DNA of 64,000 nucleotides from Bradyrhizobium sp. Gha (GTDB taxonomy: Bacteria; Pseudomonadota; Alphaproteobacteria; Rhizobiales; Xanthobacteraceae): positions 62,001 to 126,000 of the forward strand of contig NZ_FOQM01000002.1 of the NCBI RefSeq assembly GCF_900113735.1. Direction: 5' to 3'. The notes beneath the pieces were generated by a model. It made no database searches and had not been told where the DNA came from. It saw only the letters and a program-made list of their open reading frames with translations. Position 1 is the stretch's first letter. The number at the start of each line of letters is the position of its first letter. Positions 49,917 through 59,051 of this stretch are shown here, piece by piece. Made by a program: the position numbers and the translations under genes.

Positions 49917-51623
49917 ATGGGGCAGGACGAGCAGGATCACACCGACAGAGACGCGATGATGTCGCGTTTCATCCGCCCCGAGCAGACCTTCCCGGCGCTG
50001 ACGCCGGCCGAGATCGAGCGCATCAGGAATTTCGGCGAGCTCCGCACTTATAACGACGGTGAGCTGTTGTTCGAGACCGGCAAGCCGGGGCCGGGCATGT
50101 TCGTCGTGCTCAGGGGCCACGTCGCCATCACCCAGCGCGACGGGCTCGGACATGTCACGCCCTTGATCGACCAGGGACCGGGGCAATTCCTGGCCGAGCT
50201 CGGCCAGCTCTCCGGTCGTCCGGCGCTGGTCGATGGCCGCGCCGAAGGCGATGTCGAGACGTTGCTATTGCCGCCGGAGCGCCTGCGCGCGCTGCTGGTT
50301 GCCGAGGCCGAGCTCGGCGAGCGCATCATGCGCGCCCTGATCCTGCGCCGGGTCAATCTGCTTCAGGCCGGCGTCGGCGGAGTCGTGTTGATCGGTCCGT
50401 CGCATTCGGCCGGCGTGGTGCGCTTGCAGGGTTTCCTCACCCGCAACGGCCAGCCGCATCATCTGCTCGATCCCGAGCGCGACCGCGATGCCGCCGAAAT
50501 GATCGCGCGCTATTCCCCCAGGCCCGAGGATTGGCCGCTGGTCGTCACGCCCGACGGCGCGGTGCTGCGCAACCCTGATGAGACCGAGCTTGCGCGCGCG
50601 ATCGGCATGATCGGCGGTCCGCGTAACGACCGCATCTATGACGTCGCGATCGTCGGCTGCGGACCCGCGGGGCTTGCGACCGCGGTGTACGCGGCGTCCG
50701 AAGGGCTCTCGGTCGCCGTGCTCGATATCAGAGCGTTCGGCGGCCAGGCCGGCGCCAGCGCGCGCATCGAAAACTATCTGGGCTTTCCGACCGGCATTTC
50801 CGGCCTGGCCCTCACGGCGCGCGCGTTCAACCAGGCGCAAAAATTCGGCGCCGACATCATGATCCCCGTCACGGTGAAGTCGCTCGACTGCTCGCGCAAG
50901 GACGGCGCGTTTGTGGTTGCGCTCGACGGCAGCGAACCCTTGCGCTCGCGCGCGGTGGTGGTCGCAAGCGGCGCCCGCTATCGCCGGCCCGACATCGAGA
51001 ACCTCGATAAGTTCGAGGGGCGCGGCGTCTGGTATTGGGCTTCCCCGGTTGAAGCCAAACTGTGCGCCGGCGAGGAGGTGGCGCTGGTCGGCGCCGGCAA
51101 TTCGGCCGGGCAGGCGGCGGTGTTCCTCTCGGGTCACGCCAAACGCGTTCTGATGATCGTCCGCGGCGGCGGCCTCGGGGCCAGCATGTCGCGCTATCTC
51201 ATCGAGCGCATCGAAGCGACGCCGAACATCGAGCTGCTGTTCAACACCGAGATCTCGGCGCTCGAAGGCGACGAGGCCTCGCTGCTGCGGCGCATCCGCT
51301 TGAAGAGCCGCTTGTCTGATGACGAGGAAACCGTCGACATCAATAATCTCTTCCTGTTCGTCGGCGCCGATCCCGCCACCGGCTGGCTCGACGGCTGCGG
51401 TGTCGCGCTCGATCGCGGCGGGTTTGTCGTGACAGGCGCGCAGTCAGATCTGAACCAGGGCAGGCTGGTGGCGCCGCTCGAGACGTCGGTCCCCGGCGTC
51501 TACGCCGTCGGCGATGTCCGCTCCGGCTCGGTCAAGCGCGTCGGCGGCGCCATCGGCGAGGGCGCGCAGGTGGTGGCCTCCCTGCACGGCTATCTCGGCG
51601 ACGCCGCAAAACCGGCGCTTTAG
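49917..51623 (+). CDS. cNMP-binding domain fused to thioredoxin-reductase-like flavoprotein
   Basis: A 568-residue fusion. Residues ~30-145 form a cyclic nucleotide-binding domain (NFGELRTYNDGELLFETGKP, GQFLAELGQLSGRPALVDGR). A middle region of about 90 residues follows, and the C-terminal half is a TrxB-like FAD/NAD(P) module: GCGPAGLATA, FGGQAGASARIENYLGFP, VALVGAGNSAGQAAVFLS, and GVYAVGDVRSGSVKRVGGAIGEGAQVV. The redox-active CxxC of thioredoxin reductase is absent: the CATC position reads WASP. So it is not a disulfide reductase of the usual kind; it may be a sensor or an NADH-dependent flavoprotein. Start at 49917 is chosen for GGATGGA upstream; ATG 49905 and TTG 49896 are alternatives. 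Confidence 0.85.
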   Translation: MGQDEQDHTDRDAMMSRFIRPEQTFPALTPAEIERIRNFGELRTYNDGELLFETGKPGPGMFVVLRGHVAITQRDGLGHVTPLIDQGPGQFLAELGQLSGRPALVDGRAEGDVETLLLPPERLRALLVAEAELGERIMRALILRRVNLLQAGVGGVVLIGPSHSAGVVRLQGFLTRNGQPHHLLDPERDRDAAEMIARYSPRPEDWPLVVTPDGAVLRNPDETELARAIGMIGGPRNDRIYDVAIVGCGPAGLATAVYAASEGLSVAVLDIRAFGGQAGASARIENYLGFPTGISGLALTARAFNQAQKFGADIMIPVTVKSLDCSRKDGAFVVALDGSEPLRSRAVVVASGARYRRPDIENLDKFEGRGVWYWASPVEAKLCAGEEVALVGAGNSAGQAAVFLSGHAKRVLMIVRGGGLGASMSRYLIERIEATPNIELLFNTEISALEGDEASLLRRIRLKSRLSDDEETVDINNLFLFVGADPATGWLDGCGVALDRGGFVVTGAQSDLNQGRLVAPLETSVPGVYAVGDVRSGSVKRVGGAIGEGAQVVASLHGYLGDAAKPAL

Positions 51624-51736
51624 CCACGATTAATACAAGCGCATTGAATGTGGCTTGCGATCTTGCCAATGTCGCACGGACTATCGACGCGTCGCGACCA
51701 ATCGCGCGAATACAAAGATTCACATGGGAGGACTAA

Positions 51737-52045
51737 ATGGCTGAAATCGTCGTGCTCTACAAGACGCCCAAGGATGTCGAGGCTTTCGACAAGCACTACG
51801 CCGAGATCCACATTCCGCTCGCCAAGAAGCTTCCCGGCCTGAAGAAATACGCCGTCAGCAAGGGGCCGGTCGCATCACCCGCCGGCCCTTCCGGGATACA
51901 CCTCGTGGCCATTCTCACCTTCGATAGCGTGGCCGACATCCAGGCCGCATTCGGCAGCCCGGAAGGCAAGGCGACCGGCGCCGACGTGCCGAAATTCGCC
52001 AGCGGCGGCGCCGATTTGCTGATCTTCGACACCAAGGAGGTGTGA
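51737..52045 (+). CDS. EthD family protein
   Basis: A 102-residue ferredoxin-like dimeric alpha+beta barrel protein: MAEIVVLYKTPKDVEAFDKHYAEIHIPLAKKLPGLKKY is the EthD signature, with the His of HYAEIHIPLAKKLPGL. Family members occur with degradation systems for ethers or polyketides, but the role is not known. Alone here, 113 bases after the fusion gene. An interesting hairpin pair follows it. Confidence 0.85.
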   Translation: MAEIVVLYKTPKDVEAFDKHYAEIHIPLAKKLPGLKKYAVSKGPVASPAGPSGIHLVAILTFDSVADIQAAFGSPEGKATGADVPKFASGGADLLIFDTKEV

Positions 52046-52103
52046 GCCGAGATTCAACTTTCGTCAAAAGCTGCCGTCGTTTGTGACAGCGGTGCAAAAA
52101 ATT

Positions 52104-52143
52104 CAGCCATGCGTTTTTCAAAACGCACGAACACGCATGGCTG
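52104..52143. other. Overlapping alternative hairpins
   Basis: An outer inverted repeat CAGCCATGCGT / ACGCATGGCTG (52104-52114 and 52133-52143) encloses an inner one GCGTTTT-TC-AAAACGC (52111-52126). The two share bases, so they cannot form fully together. They lie between the EthD gene and the membrane protein gene at 52235. No U-run follows on the plus strand. May be a terminator, an attenuator or an operator. Confidence 0.4.
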
Positions 52144-52234
52144 CACGCCCATCGCTGTTGCTATTGTGATGGTAATCCGATGAGGGGCGTAATATCAATC
52201 TCCAGATCTCAATGCAGAGAGTAGGAGAGATGCC

Positions 52235-52744
52235 ATGGTCCTCGGCCTGAGCCTTCCCGCCTTCACGTTGGTCCACGTCATCATCAGCCTGATCGGTATC
52301 GCCGCCGGCCTCGTCGTGATGTTCGGCCTGCTCGGCTCGAAGCCGATGCCCGGCCTCACCGCGATCTTCCTGCTCTTCACCATTCTGACCAATGCGACCG
52401 GTTTCCTGTTTCCGTTCAAGGAGCTGTTGCCCTCCTACATCATCGCCGGCATCTCGCTGGTGCTGCTCGCGATCGCGTGCATCGCGCTCTACGGCATGAA
52501 GCTCAGAGGCGTCTGGCGGCCGGTCTACATCGTGACCGCGATGATCTCGCTCTATTTCAACGTCTTCGTCCTGATCATCCAGTCCTTCCTGAAGATACCG
52601 GCGCTGGCCGCGCTCGCGCCGGCCGTGCCACCGGCGCCGCCGTCAGGCCCGGTCTTCGCCGTGGTGCAGGGTCTCGTGCTGATGTTCTTCGTGCTGGTGA
52701 TCATCGGCGCCTGGCGCCGCTACAAGCCGATGGCGTTCGCCTGA
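52235..52744 (+). CDS. Four-helix membrane protein of unknown function
   Basis: A 169-residue hydrophobic protein with about four membrane helices (residues ~9-30, 42-60, 65-85, 95-115, plus a last one near 145-162), starting MVLGLSLPAFTLVHVIISLIG. A Pro-rich loop (PAVPPAPPSGP) lies before the last helix. I recognise the type as a common alphaproteobacterial hypothetical. AGGAGAG precedes the ATG. It is 26 bases upstream of the chloroperoxidase-like gene and probably in the same operon. Confidence 0.75.
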   Translation: MVLGLSLPAFTLVHVIISLIGIAAGLVVMFGLLGSKPMPGLTAIFLLFTILTNATGFLFPFKELLPSYIIAGISLVLLAIACIALYGMKLRGVWRPVYIVTAMISLYFNVFVLIIQSFLKIPALAALAPAVPPAPPSGPVFAVVQGLVLMFFVLVIIGAWRRYKPMAFA

Positions 52745-52770
52745 TCGCATCTCGCTAAAGGAGTCCTTGA

Positions 52771-53595
52771 ATGCCCACCATCACAACCAAAGACGGCGTC
52801 GAGATTTTCTACAAGGATTGGGGCTCGGGCCAGCCGATCGTGTTCAGCCATGGCTGGCCGCTGTCGTCGGACGATTGGGACGCGCAGATGATGTTCTTCG
52901 TCACCCGCGGCTATCGTGTCATCGCCCATGACCGCCGTGGCCATGGCCGCTCGGCGCAGGTGGCCGACGGGCACGACATGGATCATTACGCCGACGATCT
53001 CGCCGCGCTGACCGCGCATCTCGACCTCGAGAAAGCGCTCCACGTCGGCCATTCCACCGGCGGCGGCGAGGTCGTGCACTACATCGCGCGCCACGGCGAG
53101 TCGCGCGTGGCGAAAGCGGCGATCATTTCCGCGGTGCCGCCGCTGATGGTGCAGACCGAGGCCAATCCCGGCGGTCTGCCGAAAGCCGTGTTCGACGGCT
53201 TTCAGGCTGCGCTCGCCGCAGGCCGCTCGGCCTTCTACCGCGATATCGCCGCCGGTCCATTCTACGGCTACAACCGTCCCGGCGCAAAACCATCGGAAGC
53301 GGTGATCCAGAACTGGTGGCGCCAGGGCATGATGGGCGGCGCGAAAGCGCACTATGATGGCATCGTCGCATTCTCGCAGACCGACTTCACCGAGGATCTC
53401 AAGAAGATCAACGTGCCGGTGCTGGTGATGCATGGTGACGACGACCAGGTCGTGCCCTACGCCGATTCCGCGCCGCTGTCGGTCAAGTTGCTCAGGAACG
53501 GCACGCTGAAAACCTACAAGGGCTTTCCACACGGCATGCCGACCACGGAAGCCGAAACCATCAACGCGGATCTGCTCGCGTTCTTCAAGAGCTGA
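52771..53595 (+). CDS. Alpha/beta hydrolase, non-heme chloroperoxidase-like
   Basis: A 274-residue cofactor-free haloperoxidase/esterase-like enzyme. Signature [27 protein letters not shown], nucleophile elbow [10 protein letters not shown] (Ser near residue 96), DDDQVVPY (Asp) and FPHGMPTT (His). These enzymes make peracids from acetate and peroxide in vitro; their usual function is ester hydrolysis. AAGGAG precedes the ATG. Confidence 0.88.
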   Translation: MPTITTKDGVEIFYKDWGSGQPIVFSHGWPLSSDDWDAQMMFFVTRGYRVIAHDRRGHGRSAQVADGHDMDHYADDLAALTAHLDLEKALHVGHSTGGGEVVHYIARHGESRVAKAAIISAVPPLMVQTEANPGGLPKAVFDGFQAALAAGRSAFYRDIAAGPFYGYNRPGAKPSEAVIQNWWRQGMMGGAKAHYDGIVAFSQTDFTEDLKKINVPVLVMHGDDDQVVPYADSAPLSVKLLRNGTLKTYKGFPHGMPTTEAETINADLLAFFKS

Positions 53596-53753
53596 GCAGA
53601 TCGCTCAGCTTGCGGGCGAGAGTGGGATGTCTCAGCGAAGCTGACCGGTTTATCCTTTCGCGCTCGCGGCCGCCGCATCGGCCGCGAGCTTTTGGATACT
53701 TCGGGGCCGGCGCGCGTTGAGCCCCGTCCGCCCCTCGAGGAGAAGTGCCGGTG

Positions 53754-54203
53754 ATGTCTTCCCAGCTCAAATTGATCGCGCTCGATGCCGACGATCTCGC
53801 CGTGATCTCCACCCATGTGCAGGACGCCCGCGTCCAGCCGTCGGACATCATCTGGCGGCAGGGTGAGAAGCGCCTCGTCGTCGGCATGAGCCGGCTGGAC
53901 TGGGAGCAGACGCTGGATGGCGAGGCCGAGCCGCGCCGGCTGGTTTCGGCGCTTCGCTTCGACCGCGTGCTCGCCTGCAAATCGCGCAACATCGATCTGG
54001 CCGCGCCCGAGGCGGTCCTCGACCTCGTCGGCATCGAATTTCATCCCCAGCATGGCCGTGACGAGGAGCCAAGCGGCAGCGCGCTCCTGCTATTCGCCCA
54101 GGGCGGCGCCATCAGGCTCGACGTCGAGTGCCTGGAATGCGAGCTGACCGACCTCGGGGCGGATGACCTGGGAACGGCGCCGGGGATCGAGCAGGATGGG
54201 TGA
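53754..54203 (+). CDS. DUF2948 family protein
   Basis: A 149-residue protein (SSQLKLIALDADDLAVISTHVQDARVQPSDIIW...) of a family found next to hisD in most Rhizobiales. Function unknown. ATG at 53754 matches the family start; GTG at 53745 has a better spaced GGAG and is an alternative. The neighbour hisD is 143 bases downstream. Confidence 0.82.
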   Translation: MSSQLKLIALDADDLAVISTHVQDARVQPSDIIWRQGEKRLVVGMSRLDWEQTLDGEAEPRRLVSALRFDRVLACKSRNIDLAAPEAVLDLVGIEFHPQHGRDEEPSGSALLLFAQGGAIRLDVECLECELTDLGADDLGTAPGIEQDG

Positions 54204-54346
54204 GCCGGCTGTATACCAGCTGAAACGGCTCGGCCGTCACCGGAACGATAGCTGCCAAGGGTTGACGCAGCTTCCCCGCCGCGCCATTGAGCAGGGGGGC
54301 TGGTGAGCCAATCCGCCCCAGTGATCAGCCGGAAGCCAAGCCAAGA

Positions 54347-55642
54347 ATGCCCGTTCGTCTCGACCGCAGCAGTGCCGATTTTGACCAGCGATTCCAGGCG
54401 TTCCTCGCTGCCAAGCGCGAGGTCTCGGCCGATGTCGAGGCCGCCGCGCGCGCGATCGTCGACGATGTGGCCAGGCGGGGCGATGCCGCCCTGCTCGAGG
54501 CCACGGAAAAGTTCGACCGGCTGACGCTCGATGCATCCGGTCTTCGCGTCTCGGCCATCGAGATCGAAGCCGCGACAAAGGCCTGCGATACCGCAACACT
54601 GGATGCGCTCGCGCTCGCGCGCGACCGCATCGAGACCTATCATCGCCGTCAGCTGCCGAAGGACGAGCGCTTCACCGACCCGCTCGGGGTCGAGCTCGGC
54701 TGGCGTTACACCGCAATCGAATCCGCTGGCCTCTACGTACCCGGCGGCACGGCGGCGTATCCGTCCTCGGTGCTGATGAATGCCGTGCCGGCCAAGGTCG
54801 CAGGCGTCTCGCGCCTCGTGATGGTGGTGCCTTCGCCCGACGGCAAGCTCAACCCGCTGGTGCTCGCCGCCGCGCATCTCGGCGGCGTCACCGAGATCTA
54901 CCGCGTCGGCGGTGCGCAGGCCGTGGCCGCGCTGGCTTACGGTACCGCGACGATCGCGCCTGTTACCAAGATCGTCGGTCCCGGCAATGCCTATGTCGCC
55001 GCCGCCAAGCGGCTGGTGTTCGGTAAGGTCGGCATCGACATGATCGCTGGACCTTCCGAGGTGCTGGTGATCGCCGACGACACCGGTAACGCCGACTGGA
55101 TCGCCGCTGATTTGCTGGCGCAGGCCGAGCACGATGCCAGCGCGCAATCGATCCTGATTACCGACTCGGCGCGACTCGCCGCCGACGTCGAGAAGGCGGT
55201 CGAAGCGCAGCTGAACACGCTGCCGCGCGCCGCGATCGCCGGCAAGTCCTGGGCCGAGTTCGGCGCGATCATCATGGTGAAGACCCTGGCCGATGCCGCT
55301 CCCTTGGCCGATGCGATCGCCGCCGAGCATCTCGAGATCATGACCGGTGATCCCGACGCGCTCGCCGCAAAAATCCGCAACGCCGGCGCCGTCTTCCTCG
55401 GGGCGCATACGCCGGAGGCGATCGGCGATTATGTTGGCGGCTCCAACCATGTGCTGCCGACGGCGCGCTCGGCGCGATTTTCTTCAGGCCTGGGGGTCGC
55501 CGATTTCATGAAGCGCACGTCGATTCTGAAATGCGGCCCGGACCAGCTGCGTGCGCTGGGACCTGCCGCGATGACGCTCGGACAAGCGGAGGGCCTGGAT
55601 GCTCATTCGCGCTCGATTGGATTGCGCCTCAATCTGTCATGA
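54347..55642 (+). CDS. hisD: Histidinol dehydrogenase
   Basis: Last two steps of histidine biosynthesis: oxidises L-histidinol to L-histidine with NAD and zinc. 431 residues. Typical stretches: [83 protein letters not shown] and [18 protein letters not shown]. Start ATG 54347. Its stop overlaps the UPF0262 start (ATGA). Confidence 0.95.
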   Translation: MPVRLDRSSADFDQRFQAFLAAKREVSADVEAAARAIVDDVARRGDAALLEATEKFDRLTLDASGLRVSAIEIEAATKACDTATLDALALARDRIETYHRRQLPKDERFTDPLGVELGWRYTAIESAGLYVPGGTAAYPSSVLMNAVPAKVAGVSRLVMVVPSPDGKLNPLVLAAAHLGGVTEIYRVGGAQAVAALAYGTATIAPVTKIVGPGNAYVAAAKRLVFGKVGIDMIAGPSEVLVIADDTGNADWIAADLLAQAEHDASAQSILITDSARLAADVEKAVEAQLNTLPRAAIAGKSWAEFGAIIMVKTLADAAPLADAIAAEHLEIMTGDPDALAAKIRNAGAVFLGAHTPEAIGDYVGGSNHVLPTARSARFSSGLGVADFMKRTSILKCGPDQLRALGPAAMTLGQAEGLDAHSRSIGLRLNLS

Positions 55643-56136
55643 CAAAGCCGCCCGAACAGGACGACTCGACCAATCGCATCGTCGCGGTCACCCTCGACGA
55701 GGACTCGATCGGCCGTTCCGGGCCGGACATCGAGCATGAGCGCGCGATCGCGATCTACGATCTGATCGAGCAGAACTTGTTTGCGCCCGAAGGCGCCGAC
55801 GGCAACGGTCCGTTCACGCTGCATATCGGCATCACCGGCAGCCGGCTGATGTTCGACATCCGCCGCGAGGACGGCACGCCCGTTGTCGCGCATCTGTTGT
55901 CGCTGACGCCGTTCCGGCGGATCGTGAAGGACTATTTCATGATCTGCGACAGCTATTACCAGGCGATCCGCACCGCGACCCCTGACAAAATCGAGGCCAT
56001 CGACATGGGCCGCCGCGGCATCCACGACGAGGGATCGCGCACGCTGCAGGAGCGGCTGAAGGGCAAGGTGCGGGTCGATTTCGAGACCTCGCGCCGGCTG
56101 TTCACGCTCATCACCGTCCTTCATTGGAAGGGCTAG
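55639..56136 (+). CDS. UPF0262 family protein
   Basis: A 165-residue alphaproteobacterial protein of unknown function (UPF0262): [74 protein letters not shown]. The position after hisD is conserved. ATG overlaps the hisD stop by four bases, giving a coupled start. Confidence 0.9.
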   Translation: MTKPPEQDDSTNRIVAVTLDEDSIGRSGPDIEHERAIAIYDLIEQNLFAPEGADGNGPFTLHIGITGSRLMFDIRREDGTPVVAHLLSLTPFRRIVKDYFMICDSYYQAIRTATPDKIEAIDMGRRGIHDEGSRTLQERLKGKVRVDFETSRRLFTLITVLHWKG

Positions 56137-56142
56137 GCGCGG

Positions 56143-56610
56143 ATGGCTGCGCCCCCACGCGCACGCGATCCACAATCGGTGCTGTTCGCCTGCGCGATGA
56201 ACAGCGTGCGCTCTCCGATGGCCGCGAGCCTGCTACGGCACATGTTTCCGCAAGGCCTCTACGTGAAATCGGCCGGTGCGAGAAAAGGCGAGCTCGATCC
56301 GTTCGCGATCGCGGTGATGGCCGAGCTCGGCCAGGACATCTCCGCCCACAAGCCGCAGAGCTTCGAGGAACTCGAGGACTGGGAGGGCCTGAACTTCGAC
56401 CTCATCATCACGCTCTCGCCGGAGGCGCACCACAAGGCGCTGGAGCTGACGCGGACGCTGGCTGCCGACGTCGAATATTGGCCGACGCAGGATCCGACCA
56501 CGATGGAGGGCAGCCGCGACCAGAAGCTTGCCGCCTATCGCGAGGTCTGCGACCAGCTTTTGATGCGCATCCGCCGGCGGTTCGCCAAGGTGGGCGCGGC
56601 GAGCGGGTAG
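56143..56610 (+). CDS. Low-molecular-weight phosphatase family protein (ArsC/LMW-PTP like)
   Basis: A 155-residue protein with the phosphatase loop C-x5-R-S (FACAMNSVRSPMA; C17, R23), and DLIITLSPEAHH and EYWPTQDPTT near the conserved aspartate. Could be a tyrosine phosphatase or an arsenate-reductase-like enzyme. It follows UPF0262 by six bases, as in other Rhizobiales. Confidence 0.87.
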   Translation: MAAPPRARDPQSVLFACAMNSVRSPMAASLLRHMFPQGLYVKSAGARKGELDPFAIAVMAELGQDISAHKPQSFEELEDWEGLNFDLIITLSPEAHHKALELTRTLAADVEYWPTQDPTTMEGSRDQKLAAYREVCDQLLMRIRRRFAKVGAASG

Positions 56611-56767
56611 TGCGCGGCGCCCGTAACACCCGCGTCATGGATGAAGGGCACACACATGTCGGGCCGCTCGAATCAGCAAAGTCCGAGTTCCCGGGTTGTG
56701 AAATCAGCCCCCTTCCGATAGGTTCCGCGCGCAATTCACTCCCTGCCTCATCCCCAAAAATCACCTG

Positions 56768-57397
56768 ATGCTCGGCCGCCCCAAATTCGTTCTTGCCTCC
56801 GGTTCGCCGCGGCGCCTGTCGCTGCTGAACCAGGCCGGCATCGACCCCGACGCGCTCCGGCCGGCCGATGTCGACGAGACGCCGAAGCGGGGCGAACTGC
56901 CGCGCGCCTGCGCCAACCGCCTGGCGCGGGCCAAGGCCGATGCGGCGCTCAAATCGGTGCAGCTGGACGACGAGCTGCGCGGCGCCTTCATTCTCTCGGC
57001 CGACACGGTGGTCGCGGTCGGCCGCCGCATCCTGCCCAAGGCCAATCTGGTGGACGAGGCCGCGCAGTGCCTGCGGCTGCTGTCGGGCCGCAACCACCGC
57101 GTCTACACCGCGATCTGCCTGGTGACGCCGCGCGAGGCGTTCCGCCAGCGCCTGGTCGAAACCCGCGTCCGCTTCAAGCGCCTCTCGGAGGACGACATCC
57201 AGGCCTATATCGGTTCCGGCGAATGGCGCGGCAAAGCCGGCGGCTATGCCGTGCAGGGCATCGCCGGCTCGTTCGTGGTGAAGATGGTGGGGTCCTACAG
57301 CAACGTCGTCGGCCTGCCGCTCTACGAGACCACGACGCTGCTCGGTGGCGAAGGCTTTCCGATTCGCTTCGGCTGGCTCAACGCCACCGCGATCTGA
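56768..57397 (+). CDS. maf: Maf family nucleotide pyrophosphatase
   Basis: A 209-residue Maf/YhdE/YceF-type house-cleaning nucleoside triphosphate pyrophosphatase. Signature [34 protein letters not shown], and the C-terminal [16 protein letters not shown]. The gap of 157 bases to the preceding phosphatase gene holds no gene, where infA is often found in relatives. Confidence 0.93.
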   Translation: MLGRPKFVLASGSPRRLSLLNQAGIDPDALRPADVDETPKRGELPRACANRLARAKADAALKSVQLDDELRGAFILSADTVVAVGRRILPKANLVDEAAQCLRLLSGRNHRVYTAICLVTPREAFRQRLVETRVRFKRLSEDDIQAYIGSGEWRGKAGGYAVQGIAGSFVVKMVGSYSNVVGLPLYETTTLLGGEGFPIRFGWLNATAI

Positions 57398-57522
57398 CGA
57401 AAATCCCGAAAACAACCCCATGCACAGTAGAACCGGCCGGCGGGGCGCATGCGCCTGTTCCGGAGGAACCCGTTTGCCGAGAGCCGCTTGAGCCTCGTCA
57501 CCTCATGTAGACTGCCGCCATC

Positions 57523-57705
57523 ATGAACGACCAAGTCAAAAAGCCCACTGGCCCGCTCAAATCCTGCCCGATCTGCGGCAAGCCGCAGGCGCAGGCCACC
57601 CGCCCGTTCTGCTCGCCGCGCTGCCGCGACGTCGATCTGAATCGCTGGCTGAAGGGCACCTACGTCATCCCCGGTCGGGATGATGAGATTGATGATGTCG
57701 AATAA
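57523..57705 (+). CDS. yacG: DNA gyrase inhibitor YacG (zinc protein)
   Basis: A 60-residue zinc-ribbon protein: CPICGKPQ...[16 protein letters not shown], with C-x2-C-x15-C-x3-C ligands, and an acidic C-terminal tail (RDDEIDDVE). E. coli YacG binds GyrB and inhibits gyrase. The order maf-yacG-tRNA-Phe is conserved in Rhizobiales. Confidence 0.93.
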   Translation: MNDQVKKPTGPLKSCPICGKPQAQATRPFCSPRCRDVDLNRWLKGTYVIPGRDDEIDDVE

Positions 57706-57866
57706 TAAGTAATATCAATGTTGTCCGAATGGCCAGCAAGCCGCCCCAGCTTGTGCACAGCCGGGCCGCGCCCCGCGTAGCCGAAGGCGAAGCGCGGGTA
57801 GACAGGCCGCCGCGAGCCCACTATAAACCGCCCGCTCGATGGGCTTTGGCCCCTCTCGTGGAGCAC

Positions 57867-57942
57867 GCCCAGGTAGCTCAGTTGGTAGAGCATGCGACTG
57901 AAAATCGCAGTGTCGGTGGTTCGATTCCGCCCCTGGGCACCA
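57867..57942 (+). tRNA. tRNA-Phe (GAA)
   Basis: 76 bases: acceptor GCCCAGG / CCTGGGC with ACCA encoded, D arm GCTCAGTTGGTAGAGC, anticodon loop CTGAAAA (GAA, Phe) in a GCGA-type stem, T arm with GGTTCGATTCC. All stems pair. Confidence 0.97.
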
Positions 57943-58187
57943 AATCCACGCTTTTCCACGCCAGAGCACGAACTTGTACGATTGCCTTCGCTCGGCGATC
58001 GGCGCGAGGAGCGCTCGCGGATTTCTCTCCCGGGGCGCGCCAGGTTTTTACATACGCTCAAATCGAGTCCCGGCCATTGACAACCGAGAGGCGAGCAAGC
58101 CTTCGATAGGCTTGATCTTCGCCGATCGAAATCGGGAGTTTCGGCGCTCTCGCGGTCACGCGTATCGGCCGCATCTCCTATCCAGCC
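57943..58187. other. Short gap without a gene
   Basis: 245 bases after tRNA-Phe. No tRNA-end duplicate or integrase is seen. The sequence immediately after is a truncated DUF302 gene, so the whole region up to 59.0 kb looks like decaying DNA. Confidence 0.35.
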
Positions 58188-58526
58188 GTGCTCATGGCAC
58201 TTGCGGGCGGCTCGCGCTTCCGCGGCTTCGGCGTGTTAACCAGGATCGACGTGCAGTCGACGTTGAAGGAGAAGATCGGCGCCGATTTCCGCCCCTACGT
58301 CATTCTCGGTGCCTGCAATCCGCAGATGGCGCACGAGGCGCTGAAGGCCGAAGACAAGATCGGGACCATGCTTCCCTGCAACGTGGTCGTTCAGGAGATC
58401 GATGGCGGGGAGGAGGTCGCCGCGGTGGACCCCGTCGCATCGATGCAGGCCATTCAGAATGCATCCTTGGCCAGCATTGCGGAGAAGGTCCGCAGCGAGT
58501 TGAAGGCGGCGGTCGAAGCGATCTAG
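58188..58526 (+). pseudogene. N-terminally truncated DUF302 protein
   Basis: From about 58230 the frame matches DUF302 well: GFGVLTRIDVQSTLKEKIGADFRPYVILGACNPQMAHEAL, DKIGTMLPCNVVVQ, VAAVDPVASMQAIQN. The usual first ~30 residues (a strand and helix beginning the domain) are missing and replaced by MLMALAGGSRFR, which does not resemble the family. It may still be translated from GTG 58188 or ATG 58194, but activity is doubtful. Confidence 0.55.
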
Positions 58527-58629
58527 CGCCTTCGGCCGTCATTCGTGTCGTTTCGGTTCGGCGCCCCCTGGTTCAGCGAGACCTTGCAAGCCATGCACCA
58601 CGCAGCCGGGGGATGTGGCCTGCACTGCT

Positions 58630-58997
58630 GATCGCACGTTGCTCGGCGCCGCGATCTGGGCGAGCGTCGGGCAGGGGCTTCGCGGCGAATGGCTCGCGAT
58701 CTCGGCGCGCGCGAGCCTGAAGACATGCGGCACGTGGAAACGGACCGGCCGCCGACCGAGGTCAGGCCGCTCGCGGTCGCGCTGAACGGGCTCCTGAGCA
58801 GGGTCGCAGCGGCGCGACGGCACGAACGGGAAGTGACTGCCTTCGCGGCGCACGAATTGCGCACGCCGTTGGCGGGCCTGAAGACGCAGGCCCAGGTGGC
58901 CTTGGCTGCCGACGACCCGAAGGTCGTGCGCGGGTCGCTCGAGCAGATCGTCACGGCCGTCGACCGGAGCGCACGGGCGGCAGCAGATCGGAACTGA
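58630..58997 (+). pseudogene. Remnant of a QseC-type sensor histidine kinase
   Basis: A phospho-acceptor fragment is clear: VTAFAAHELRTPLAGLKTQAQVAL with the His and surrounding H-box, preceded by HAMP-like PTEVRPLAVALNGLLSRVAAARRHERE. Before that, homology continues in another frame (LLGAAIWASVGQGLR), so there is a frameshift near 58680-58690. After SLEQIVTAVDRSARA the frame ends without the ATP-binding domain. Clearly non-functional. Confidence 0.65.
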
Positions 58998-59051
58998 CGT
59001 TCGACGTATGGTCAGCGCCCGGTGCCGCGGCACGACGCGATTGTCTCGGGC

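Noticed and set aside
49365..50186. Minus-strand frames across tRNA-Thr and the fusion gene start
   Set aside because: They run through a tRNA and antisense to the cNMP domain; no motif.
56611..56767. Hidden infA in the gap before maf
   Set aside because: Frames were checked for the IF-1 pattern and none was present; the gap is also too short for it.
57867..57942. tRNA-Phe as a proven attachment site
   Set aside because: No integrase gene and no duplicate of the tRNA 3' end were seen in the window; only the decay nearby suggests it.
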